Below the pieces are notes generated by a model that was given only the letters and a program-made list of their open reading frames with translations, did no database searches and was not told where the DNA came from. A program made the translations under genes and the position numbers. A stretch of 64,000 bases of DNA from NCBI RefSeq assembly GCF_900103825.1, contig NZ_FNIF01000024.1, positions 1 through 64,000 on the forward strand, read 5' to 3'. Positions within the stretch are counted from its first letter, which is position 1, and every line of letters starts with the position of its first letter. Below, in pieces: positions 42,331-51,015 of the stretch. The DNA is from Paenibacillus sp. yr247. GTDB lineage: Bacteria > Bacillota > Bacilli > Paenibacillales > NBRC-103111.

Positions 42331-44121
42331 TTGGGGGGTCAAGCAAAACCTTGTCCCATCAGCCTCGGCGAATGCCGAGAGGCTATCTGTTTTGAAGGAG
42401 GGAGTACTATCAACCGTCAGTTAACGTATTTGGATCAATTAGATACACTGCTAGGTCCTTTACCTACTAGAAAACAAATTAATCGTATACAGCGATCTCC
42501 GAGTCAACTAAAGGTAAACATCAGAGTTGAACGAACATTACCGTTTGAATTTATTAGCAATGTGATATCTCCTTTTATGCAAATATGGGGAGTGGACGAA
42601 ACATTTGATTTATCGTCGTACGATACGTCCCTTTCATCTATTGGCAGTAATGCCAGCGCAGACGTATTTATCCTTTGGCTAGACTGGAGATTATATCGCG
42701 ATGCTATGACGGTAGATGTTGCCTGTGTCTGGTTAAGGGAGAGAATACTTACTTTAAGGAGTAAAACGGACAAACCAATTTTAATCAATAACTGGCCTTT
42801 ACAATTTCAGATGGAAGATATGTTGTTTAGCGTTAAGACCGGAAAACGCAAGTGGGTTCGCCAGCTTAACGAAACACTGTCCCGTCTTTCAGACGAGCTT
42901 TCGGATTGCTGGATAATTGATCTTTCATATCTCGCCCTTGAACAGGACGGTGTTTTCTTCGATAGCAGAAACGATAGCGTAAGCCACTATCCTTTCTCCG
43001 ATCAAACAACGATTTTAATTGCACGTCATTTAGCGGTACATCTATTGCCTGCCGTGTTGTCTCCTAGAATCAAAGCCATTGCATTGGATTTAGACGATAC
43101 GTTATATGCCGGAGTATTAGGCGAGGATGGCGAAGATGGAATTACCTTAAACAAAGCCCACTATGAGTTGCAAAATGTTCTATTGCGTCTGAAACAGTCA
43201 GGCATACTGTTAACGATTTGCAGCCGAAATGAGGAGAAAGATGTACTCAGGCTTTTTAACGAAAGAACAGATTTCCCACTAAGCTGGAATGATTTTGCTG
43301 TCATTAACGCTAATTGGAATTCCAAACCAGAGAATTTGATCGACATATCCCGGAAGCTAAGCATCGACCCTTCTGCTATACTTTTCATCGATGACAACCC
43401 TGCAGAGCTGCTTAAAATGGCCAATCATGCTCCTACAGTCCGATTGCTACGTGCTGATCCGGCTGGAGAACAAACCCTTATCAAAATTTGTAACTATCCC
43501 GGCCTTTATCAACTCCGCCAAGATGATAGTGCTTCGTTAAGAACAGCGGATATACAAGCCAATCAAGCCCGGGAAGAGCTTAAAAAGCAGACGTCTGATT
43601 ATGTTTCCTATTTAGAGAGTCTTCAGATGATTGTTCGCCTATATATCAACGAACCGAGCCACCTAGACCGGGTATATGAATTAAGTCATAAAACGAATCA
43701 ATTTAATCTCGCGCTGCGGCGTATGAGTAAAACGGAAGTCGAGCAAATCATAAAAAAACGCGAATATATGGCTATGACAGTCCAACTAGTTGATACACTT
43801 TCAGACAGCGGCATCATTGGCACATTCATATGTCGCCTTGAACAAGAAAAAGCTACACTGATCGAAGTGCTTTTCAGTTGCCGCGCCTTAGGCAGGGAAA
43901 TTGAAACGCTCGCCTTTGCCAGCTTGCTGAAGAGATTAATGGAGCTCGGTATTAAGCAATTAATCATAACGGTACAGGAAGGACCGCGGAATGCGCCGGC
44001 GCGCGAATGGTTACAACGATTCGTAAACGATCCAGGCATAGATCAAACCGTCACCGATCTATTCGCTCATGTCAGCGCATCATGTTCCAATCATCCTGCA
44101 AAAGTGGAGGAAATCATATGA
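42331..44121 (+). CDS. FkbH-like HAD protein (glyceryl-ACP forming type)
   Basis: Up to 596 codons. Central HAD domain with ALDLDDTLYAGVLGEDG (DxDxT), CSRNEE and FIDDNPAE, then a C-terminal GNAT-like part (YELSHKTNQFN; SDSGIIGTF). FkbH proteins load a glycerate-derived unit from 1,3-bisphosphoglycerate onto an acyl carrier protein; the next gene is an ACP. The start is unresolved: TTG 42331 has an SD, but the first about 30 residues look non-coding and a better SD (AAGGAGGG, 42400) is followed by no standard in-frame start until TTG 42430. A CTCGGC-GAAT-GCCGAG hairpin lies between. Confidence 0.82.
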   Translation: MGGQAKPCPISLGECREAICFEGGSTINRQLTYLDQLDTLLGPLPTRKQINRIQRSPSQLKVNIRVERTLPFEFISNVISPFMQIWGVDETFDLSSYDTSLSSIGSNASADVFILWLDWRLYRDAMTVDVACVWLRERILTLRSKTDKPILINNWPLQFQMEDMLFSVKTGKRKWVRQLNETLSRLSDELSDCWIIDLSYLALEQDGVFFDSRNDSVSHYPFSDQTTILIARHLAVHLLPAVLSPRIKAIALDLDDTLYAGVLGEDGEDGITLNKAHYELQNVLLRLKQSGILLTICSRNEEKDVLRLFNERTDFPLSWNDFAVINANWNSKPENLIDISRKLSIDPSAILFIDDNPAELLKMANHAPTVRLLRADPAGEQTLIKICNYPGLYQLRQDDSASLRTADIQANQAREELKKQTSDYVSYLESLQMIVRLYINEPSHLDRVYELSHKTNQFNLALRRMSKTEVEQIIKKREYMAMTVQLVDTLSDSGIIGTFICRLEQEKATLIEVLFSCRALGREIETLAFASLLKRLMELGIKQLIITVQEGPRNAPAREWLQRFVNDPGIDQTVTDLFAHVSASCSNHPAKVEEII

Positions 44122-44351
44122 AGGACGAAATTCGCAGTATGGCAAGCGCAGTGCTGTCGGAAGTTTTACGAATCCCGGTTTCTGCCGATCACAATATTTA
44201 TCGCAGCAATACAGAACAATGGGACTCACTTAAGCATTTGGAACTGATCCTTCTGCTTGAAGAGGAGTTCCATGTTAGATTTTCTGCCGAACAAGTTGCG
44301 AACATCAATTGCCTTGAGGATATTGTAGGCATATTGGGGGGAGACAAATGA
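44118..44351 (+). CDS. Acyl carrier protein
   Basis: 77 residues. The phosphopantetheine attachment Ser lies in WDSLKHLELIL, the DSL motif. ATG 44118 overlaps the FkbH stop (ATGA), so translation is coupled. Its partner is most likely the FkbH-like protein. Confidence 0.88.
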   Translation: MKDEIRSMASAVLSEVLRIPVSADHNIYRSNTEQWDSLKHLELILLLEEEFHVRFSAEQVANINCLEDIVGILGGDK

Positions 44352-44929
44352 ATCACTCTATTACCGTTCAAAATTACGGAATCAGGCTGAGGCCGGTGAC
44401 GATGGATGATGCCGAGTTTATTTTTGAATTGCGGCGTGATCCGAAATTAGCAAAATATATTGGTGAATTTGATGAACAATTCTCTGTCCATGTAGCGTGG
44501 CTGAAGCGATATTTCGAACGGGAGGGTGATTATTATTTTTGCATCGAAACAGTCCGCTCTAATACTCCCATAGGAACCATTGCAATTTATGACCGGAACA
44601 GGGATATAGCCGAATGGGGCAGAATTATTATGAACTCGACGTTTCCCGCCGCTCCTGGCAGTGTGTGGCTTATGTATCATGTGGCTTTTGATATTCTGGG
44701 ATTATCCAGTGTATACAGCAGAACCGTCATCAATAATAAGCAGGTTGTTTCTTTTCATGATAACAGCGGGGCTGAAAGGTCAGGGATTGAACCTGAAGGA
44801 ATCACCATCCAAGGCAAGCCTATGGATATGATCATCCATACCGTTACAGCCGACAGATGGCCATATATCAAGAAAAGGCTTGAGCCTTCCGCCCGTATGG
44901 CTGAGCGCCTTTTAGAGGAAGTGACGTAA
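44348..44929 (+). CDS. GNAT-family N-acetyltransferase
   Basis: 193 residues, RimJ/RimL-like GNAT: GIRLRPVTMDDAEFIFELRR at the start, IGTIAIYD and VYSRTVINNKQVVSFHDNSG. It overlaps the ACP gene by four bases. In this context it may acylate an amino sugar, perhaps from the ACP-bound glyceryl group (inferred). Confidence 0.82.
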   Translation: MNHSITVQNYGIRLRPVTMDDAEFIFELRRDPKLAKYIGEFDEQFSVHVAWLKRYFEREGDYYFCIETVRSNTPIGTIAIYDRNRDIAEWGRIIMNSTFPAAPGSVWLMYHVAFDILGLSSVYSRTVINNKQVVSFHDNSGAERSGIEPEGITIQGKPMDMIIHTVTADRWPYIKKRLEPSARMAERLLEEVT

Positions 44930-45336
44930 TGCAAGCTGAAACTAATGAGTTTACTTTTCATCACATCGGCTTAGCGTGCCATTCGTTAGCAGCCGAAATC
45001 GAAGCGCATGAGTCGCTCGGTTATGTAATAGAAGGTACGCCGTTTCACGATCCGCTTCAGCGTATTAACGGCATTTTCATGGTAAATGGCCCCATTCGCA
45101 TTGAATTAATTGAACCAGCAGGGGAATATTCTCCTGTGCGTAACATTTTGACAAAAGGCCTTAAAATGTACCACCAATGCTTCGAATGCACGAATATTCA
45201 TAAGGCAATCTCTGATCTGGAAGCCCAAGGGGCCCGTGTGATCGTTTCACCGACTCCGGCGGTTGTGTTTAACGGGCGTACGATTACCTTTCTCATGTTG
45301 CGTACGCTCCTCATCGTTGAGCTTATACAAGTCTAA
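44929..45336 (+). CDS. VOC-family protein (methylmalonyl-CoA epimerase-like)
   Basis: 135 residues: FHHIGLACHSLAAEIEAHESLGY at the start and IRIELIEPAGEYSPVRNIL. The ATG shares its A with the last base of the GNAT stop codon, making a four-gene coupled operon. The C-terminus is shorter than in typical epimerases and ends in a strand FLMLRTLLIVELIQV. Role in the cluster unknown. Confidence 0.78.
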   Translation: MQAETNEFTFHHIGLACHSLAAEIEAHESLGYVIEGTPFHDPLQRINGIFMVNGPIRIELIEPAGEYSPVRNILTKGLKMYHQCFECTNIHKAISDLEAQGARVIVSPTPAVVFNGRTITFLMLRTLLIVELIQV

Positions 45337-45815
45337 AAACGTGGGAGCCTTTAAGTTTCCTTTAGGCTGTCGAAAAAGATCGCCCTCCACCTGGTTCCAC
45401 AGGCAGAGAGCGATCTTATTTTTGCTTGAACTAAACCAATCCCAATTCCTTATCATATACGTATCACGAGTAACTTGTTTTTCTGATCTGGCAGTCTCAA
45501 CTTTTTCTGTTTCCTCGGATAGATTTGGTCACCAGTCTCCAAATGTTGCATTTTCATCATGCCTGTCTCAAGAGACGACTCTGCTTCACCATGAATATAG
45601 TAATAGGTCATATTTTTGACTTAAGTGATATTCTTACTAAAGCGAAACACAAACTTGGTACAGATGAACTAACTGGTAAAAATCATGATCATTCTCTTCA
45701 AGAACACAGTACAGGTCTCAAGAAAACAGAACAAGTTGCGGGGGTTAAAGAGCAAGTGGCGCAGCATGAAGAGGCCGTGGTGGCGACCTCGATGGACTTC
45801 CGCTAACAAATTCAG
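45337..45815. other. Convergent intergenic region
   Basis: Contains a long terminator hairpin at 45374-45425 and a plus-strand frame of 93 codons (45525-45806) without recognisable features. Confidence 0.4.
45374..45425 (+). terminator. Terminator of the FkbH-ACP-GNAT-VOC operon
   Basis: AAAGATCGCCCTC / GAGAGCGATCTT stem with one bulge, 18-base loop, then ATTTTT. It can work in both directions. Confidence 0.75.
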
Positions 45816-46952
45816 TTAAGCTTGAAAATGTCGGACGCAATCAATAACCCGTTCCAGATCTTCGTCTGTCATATTCGGATGTATAGGAACGGTTAGAATT
45901 TTTTTCCATATTTCTGAAGAAACAGGAACGCTTGCCTTTAGATGAATGTAGCAGGGATGTAGATGGCAAGGATAATAATGGACCCCCGGCGCTATATTAT
46001 GATCCTTCAAATGGCCGATTAATCGGTCTCTCATATCCTCATTCGTCAGCTTGATTTGAAATAAGTGCCAGGAGCTTTGCGCATACGGTTTCTCCTTAGG
46101 AAGCTCCATCCACGGAATATCTTTGAATTCCTGCAGGTAACGGCTTGCGATTTCCTTGCGCCGACCGTTGAGTTGCTTTAATTTGTGAAGCTGCACGATG
46201 CCCATTGCGGCCTGAATGTCGCTCATATGATACTTGTACCCAACCTTATCGACAAAATATTGCCATGCGTATACCCTTTCCGTCGAGGATCTCATCCAAG
46301 TATCTTTGGAAATGCCAACCCATCTTTTTTCCCTCAGCTTTCTCGCTATCCATTCTTGATTGCAGGTGATCCCCCCGCCTTCACCGCAGGTCAAATTTTT
46401 GACAGCATGAAAGCTGAAGCAAGTGATGTCGCTAACTGAACCGATGGTACGTCCCTTATAGGCTGCACCGCATGCGTGCGCTGCGTCTTCTACAACTTTA
46501 ATCCCTTTGGAAGCCGCAAGTTCATGGATAGCGTCCATATCGCACGGATGCCCCGCCAAATGAACGACAATGATCGCTTTCGTTTTTTCCGTTATTTTCT
46601 GTTCGATTTCCGCTACTGAAATATTCATCGTGTCTTTCTCCACATCGGCAAAAACAGGCGTTGCTCCTACATAACTAACAGCATGAACAGTGGAAATGAA
46701 AGTCATGGGGGGGACTATCACTTCATCCCCCGGTCCAATGTCAAGAACCTCCAAGGCCAGGTGCAGGGCAGCTGTCCCGGAATTAAGAGCTACCATGAAA
46801 CGGCTTCCTACGTAAGCGGCAAACTCTGTTTCAAACTGTTCGGTCTTCGGCCCTAATCCAAGCCAACCGGACTTTAACACTTCGACTACGGCATCGACTT
46901 CTTCTTGCCCGATGCATGGTTGTAATACCGGAATATGTTTGGATTTCAACAA
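45816..46952 (-). CDS. DegT/DnrJ/EryC1/StrS-family aminotransferase
   Basis: 378 residues, PLP-dependent sugar aminotransferase: SGWLGLGPKTEQFE, NSGTAALHLAL, EDAAHACGA and the PLP-binding Lys in FSFHAVKNLTCGEGG. In the family it aminates 3- or 4-keto nucleotide sugars. ATG 46952 follows AGGAGG. It lies downstream of the glycosyltransferase gene on the same strand (18-base gap). Confidence 0.9.
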   Translation of the reverse strand: MLKSKHIPVLQPCIGQEEVDAVVEVLKSGWLGLGPKTEQFETEFAAYVGSRFMVALNSGTAALHLALEVLDIGPGDEVIVPPMTFISTVHAVSYVGATPVFADVEKDTMNISVAEIEQKITEKTKAIIVVHLAGHPCDMDAIHELAASKGIKVVEDAAHACGAAYKGRTIGSVSDITCFSFHAVKNLTCGEGGGITCNQEWIARKLREKRWVGISKDTWMRSSTERVYAWQYFVDKVGYKYHMSDIQAAMGIVQLHKLKQLNGRRKEIASRYLQEFKDIPWMELPKEKPYAQSSWHLFQIKLTNEDMRDRLIGHLKDHNIAPGVHYYPCHLHPCYIHLKASVPVSSEIWKKILTVPIHPNMTDEDLERVIDCVRHFQA

Positions 46953-46970
46953 ACATCTCCTCCTTTTGTC

Positions 46971-48233
46971 TTAATTCAAAATCATATTACGCCAGTTCAT
47001 GACACAGGAATCAATCGAGAAGTGCCTTCTTGCATAATCTTCTGCCTGCCCCTTTATTTTCTGCCGCAGATCCGGATTCTCGATCATCTGCTTGATGCCA
47101 TTGTACCAACCTTCCTCATTATGCGGCACGATATATCCTGTTTCTCTATGGTTTACCGAACCCTTATAGGCAGGAGCCTCACTGTAAATTCCGGGAATCA
47201 TGCAAGCTCCGTATTCACGGAACTTATTATTCGTTTTGCAATAATTAAACAATGTATCCGCAAGCGGGGCCAACCCGATATCCCATGTGACCTGATACAA
47301 CTTATGAATAAAACTGCGGTAATCCCCTTCATATGATAAATGGGTTACACCCGGGTACCCTTGTAAAGACGAAGGGATAAAACCAAAAAATTCTACCCTT
47401 ATCCTTGAACCATATTGATTAAGAAGCCGTTTGATTGCAGGGATAATCGGTTTGAAATCATTCTCCTTGTATGTCCCTGCATAACCGATTACTATTTGAC
47501 CGTCTTGTCTAGCAGGCTCTACTGCTTGGTCCAGCCATTCAAAGTCAACCGTTGCCGGAAAATTAGCAACCCGAGAATTAAAATGAAGACGAATGTAATC
47601 CGCGAAATAATCGGAATTAACATGAATGATTTGAGCATTTCTCAGAAAATTAATGAATGCCTCCTTGCGCACGGGTTCTTGGTAATACTGAGCCAGAGCC
47701 CCCTGAGGAATTTCAAGGAAGTTATCATCAATACAATAGACCGTTCGTTTTCCCATCTCATGCGCCACTTCCAAATATCGATAAGCGTCAGGTTCTACGT
47801 TGCGAACAAATACAACGATATCAGCTGATGCAATATCTTCCCGGCTAACGGAATCCTCTGTTCTCACTTGGAAATTGTATTGACCTAGCTTTTTCATTTG
47901 TTCGAACGGATGGTAAATCATCATTTTTAACGACGGCAATTCCATAGAAGCTGGGATGACCAGAGCAATCGGCGTCAATAAAGTATTAGGCTCCATGGAA
48001 TTAATTTGATTCCCTTGTTCTACTTGACTATACTGTTCTACAACTTGACTATACCCTGCGTTGAATCCATCATTATATGCTTGATCAAAACCCACATTGT
48101 AACCTTTATTGTAATCAGATCTGTTGATCTTTCTTCCTACTTTCTTTTTGTTAGCTTTGCGCGCGATCTGGTTCTTAGCCAGCACCGAGCGTTTAGCTGC
48201 AGAGGCCGTCGTTTTTTTCCCTACGCGGATCAT
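46971..48233 (-). CDS. Glycosyltransferase-family protein with a repetitive N-terminus
   Basis: 420 residues. A basic N-terminus (KKTTASAAKRS, RKANKKKVGRK), then an aromatic/Gly repeat YNKGYNVGFDQAYNDGFNAGY, then a GT-B type glycosyltransferase domain (VIGYAGTYKENDFKPI, FREYGACMIPGIYS). ATG 48233 is eight bases after AGGAGG. With the DegT gene it suggests decoration of a surface protein or glycan. The repetitive segment may anchor the enzyme to a partner. Confidence 0.8.
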   Translation of the reverse strand: MIRVGKKTTASAAKRSVLAKNQIARKANKKKVGRKINRSDYNKGYNVGFDQAYNDGFNAGYSQVVEQYSQVEQGNQINSMEPNTLLTPIALVIPASMELPSLKMMIYHPFEQMKKLGQYNFQVRTEDSVSREDIASADIVVFVRNVEPDAYRYLEVAHEMGKRTVYCIDDNFLEIPQGALAQYYQEPVRKEAFINFLRNAQIIHVNSDYFADYIRLHFNSRVANFPATVDFEWLDQAVEPARQDGQIVIGYAGTYKENDFKPIIPAIKRLLNQYGSRIRVEFFGFIPSSLQGYPGVTHLSYEGDYRSFIHKLYQVTWDIGLAPLADTLFNYCKTNNKFREYGACMIPGIYSEAPAYKGSVNHRETGYIVPHNEEGWYNGIKQMIENPDLRQKIKGQAEDYARRHFSIDSCVMNWRNMILN

Positions 48234-48369
48234 GCTGATCACCTCCTGTGAGTTTCGCCATGGCGAAACTTACTTGTAACGTCCTGAACATGCACCATCG
48301 ACCTCCATTGCGTCCCGCCATTTCAAACCGCATCCGAGGAGATAGCAAAATATACCGTTTCAATCCATT

Positions 48370-49440
48370 CATTTTAGCCATATTCGCCGTGCGGCTAGTC
48401 TCGATGACCATGTTCGCAAGGTGCTGGCAGAAATGACGGAACAAAACGGCGGCATCATCTTATCCATGGACGGCGTTTAACCTGAGAAGGGAAACGAAAC
48501 GCTGTATGTGCTACGCGAAGTATTCAGCGGGACGGTACTCGCCGCGAAAAATATGAAGAGCGGAACAGTGGAGGATTTACAAACGTTAATCAAACCAATC
48601 ATCGAGCTCGGTTTTCCCATTGTCGGTATCGTAAGCGATGGTCAGCATTCGATCCGCTTGGCGTTTGAAGGCCTGCTGCCCGGTTTTCCGTATCAGTATT
48701 GCCAGTATCACTATTTGAAGGATATTGCGAAATCGGTGGTGGACGCGGATCGCAAGCTCAAGACAGAACTGAAGAAGAGCATGCGCGGGATTCGAGACGT
48801 CGAGCGTAAAATCGAACAAACGGAAAGTCGCGTTAGCAAAAACGAAGATGTCACCATGAGCGTTTCTGCAGGTGAACAAACGACGCTGGAAATGGCTGAA
48901 GCACGTATTGCCAAGAAATATATCGTGGCCACACGCGCCTTGCTATTAGAAGACGGAGATCCTCCACTCGAGTTGCCTGGCATGCTGATCTATGAACGCG
49001 CGCAAGCGATTCAAGCCTCGTTAGCCAGATGCTTGGATAAAAAAGGGGCCCTAGCTCCTTAAAGGTATCGTCAGAATATTCAGTAAGATTGATCTGCTAA
49101 TGCCTGTCTACGATGCTGTGGCTCGATTACGAAAGCCTCTGGAGCATATTGCGGATCTCTTAGAACCCGACACCGACAAAACCAGTGAAACCGTTCGTTG
49201 GGAAATGACAGCGTTGCTGGAATGGATGAAACTAACATACACAAAGGCCGATGACGTCCTTATGGTGGACAACGTACTACGTACGGTACACAAAAGGTTT
49301 CTGGAACGGCCTGTTTACCTGTTACGACGAATATTACCTTCCGCGGACGAATTAGACGCTTTAATCTAGACCCCGATGCGTATCTGACTGCATTGGAGCA
49401 GGAATGGGAAAAGATGTTCTGTTAGTCAATTATGCTGCCG
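48370..49440 (+). pseudogene. Decayed MULE-type transposase (IS remnant)
   Basis: Pieces in several frames: QNGGIILSMDGV-stop-PEKGNE, LREVFSGTVLAAKNMKSGTVEDL, VGIVSDGQHSIRLAFEGLLPG and YCQYHYLKDIAKSVVDADRKL, then a later piece (PVYDAVARLRKPLEHIADLL). A MULE-like DDE transposase of the kind annotated as ISNCY-type. Stops at 48478 and 49060 and frame changes show it is dead. No terminal repeats were identified. Confidence 0.7.
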
Positions 49441-49897
49441 TAGTTTTTTTAGATGGGCATCCACTTCCCATATTCAAGCCTCCTTAATAACTTATGGATT
49501 AAATATACGCTTATGTTATTGGTACTGATTGGACATATTTTATAAGTTGGTAGACAAACATCTCGCTTCGAAGAAAATGGTTATTTGCCTTAGAGTTGAT
49601 GATAGTTATGAATAGTAAGGAGCCTCCTTCAGGTGGTTCCTTTTTGGTTGTTGGTTGAAAAACCTGCTAACATCTTGTCAACATTTTTCTCTTAAATTAT
49701 TCTGACAAAGGCTTTATACTGAAAAAAAGGTATGCTAAAGAACCTTCCTTATGAAAATTGGAAGGTTTTCCTCTCTAAGCCTTTGTCTGGGAATTCCGCG
49801 TATTGATTTTGAGGCCAGAATGCGATAAAGAAGAAACTCAACTCAATCTGAGTTGGGTTTTATACGTCTACTTTCAATGTTAATTATAAAGGGATAT
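49441..49897. other. Intergenic with hairpins and a cassette-like scar
   Basis: GTTGGTAGACAA..TTCGAAG at 49547-49572 matches the cassette E repeat (54586) except in the middle. Two terminator hairpins follow: AAGGAGCCTCC-TTCA-GGTGGTTCCTT (49617-49646) and AACCTTCC..GGAAGGTT (49741-49767). A third, AACTCA..TGAGTT with T-run on the plus side, is at about 49840-49863. No gene. Confidence 0.5.
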
Positions 49898-50032
49898 CTA
49901 TTGGTTTTGGACATCCTTTTGTTGATTGTTAAAAAGCTTTTCAAGTGCTTCATTAATGTGCCAACCGCACAGCGCCTGTGGCTCTCCGCGTAAATTAACC
50001 ACGACTTCAACGCCGTGGTAATTTTTTTGCAT
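49898..50032 (-). CDS. Small hypothetical protein
   Basis: 44 residues, MQKNYHGVEVVVNLRGEPQA.., ending in KDVQNQ. The composition looks protein-like (alternating hydrophobics, then an amphipathic helix NEALEKLFNN), more so than the longer overlapping frame at 50079. A T-rich hairpin follows on its strand. SD weak (AAAGAGAAC). Confidence 0.5.
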   Translation of the reverse strand: MQKNYHGVEVVVNLRGEPQALCGWHINEALEKLFNNQQKDVQNQ

Positions 50033-50116
50033 GTAGTTCTCTTTACTTTTTCTTCAAATTCGCCACGAGCTTTTTTCAAGCCAATACAGGATTTATCAAT
50101 GTAGTCATGAAGTATT

Positions 50117-50515
50117 CAGACCAAGCGCCTACAGCCACGTCCAGCATCCAAGCATTGGCGAATAATCACTTCGTAACCGCCGAGAACGCGGGGGCCAGTC
50201 CGTTGGTCGCAAACCGAACGACTGTAGGGGATTGGGAGAAGACAATTCGTACGGAACAGTATCGTTTTTGTCCAAGGCTAACAATAATTATTGACGGCCG
50301 ATCTGAACCAGAGCACTAAATTTATCGCAAGGGCAACAACCATTCAAGTCTGGGAAAAGTTCCGCATCATCGATCGAGGCAGCGGCAAAGTGGCTCTTCA
50401 AGCGGTGGCCAATAATAAATACGTCTCCGCCGATTTGAACCTAGGCGTCGTTCTTTATGCGAACAGGGATGTTGCGTCCGGTTTGGAAGAGTTTATCATT
50501 GCATCCGCGCCTTAA
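50117..50515 (+). pseudogene. Broken fascin-like beta-trefoil carbohydrate-binding domain
   Basis: Read across a frameshift near 50262: SIQALANNHFVTAENAGASPLVANR, then TADLNQSTKFIARAT..VWEKFRIIDR and VALQAVANNKYVSADLNLG. The repeated (A)NNxYVxA(D/E) and WExFRI are fascin-like trefoil repeats, usually appended to secreted glycosidases. No signal peptide or catalytic part remains. Confidence 0.65.
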
Positions 50516-51006
50516 AATTAATCCCAAAAAGCACCGCATGACGCTATTCGCGGATAAAAATCCCATGCACGCTCTGTCAACAACCAGCCTTTGAAGGCTG
50601 GTTGTTTTTGTTTTCGTTTGATCGTTCGTATTAGACGAGGGATAAGAACTAGTAAAATGTAAACTGCAAATAATTATGAAATCGTTTTCATTCTACATTC
50701 GTACACTACCGCGCGCTATGAATGAACGAAGGCCCGTGCCTTCTCTTTGCGGCACCAATTAATGAACATTACCCATTATGAGGCAGATGGGAACGGTCGG
50801 GGAATATTTAGCTGTTAATTTGGGCTTGGTGGCAAATGACACGAAGATATCCTAGGGAAGAAGTGTGACGATAATATGTTTGTGAACACCGGCCGGAAAG
50901 TGTTCTCGGCTATATTATAAAAATAGGTAAATTCCTTGTGATATTTATCTGTTACTGATCCCCTTTGTCTCTCATCTACTAGTAGAAAGTAGAAAGTAGA
51001 AAGGGG
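50516..51006. other. Upstream region of the Nramp gene
   Basis: Terminator at 50579-50612. The remaining 390 bases hold no gene. Just before the SD a 7-base unit AGTAGAA/AAGTAGA is tandemly repeated three times (50980-51002). TAGGTAAATTCCTTG at 50927 is a loose match to Mn-regulator boxes. I see no yybP-ykoY riboswitch core. Confidence 0.45.
50579..50612 (+). terminator. Strong terminator
   Basis: Perfect 12-bp stem AACAACCAGCCT / AGGCTGGTTGTT with TTTGTTTT tail. Confidence 0.9.
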
Positions 51007-51015
51007 GTGAACTCT

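Noticed and set aside
42050-42424. 124-codon gene before FkbH
   Set aside because: No SD, unrecognised, and it overlaps the FkbH leader; kept only as part of the unassigned stretch.
45525-45806. 93-codon plus-strand gene
   Set aside because: No SD and no recognisable domain; composition does not look coding in its first half.
50610-51006. Manganese riboswitch (yybP-ykoY) before the Nramp gene
   Set aside because: I looked for the conserved core (GGGGAGTA and its partner loop) and did not find it.
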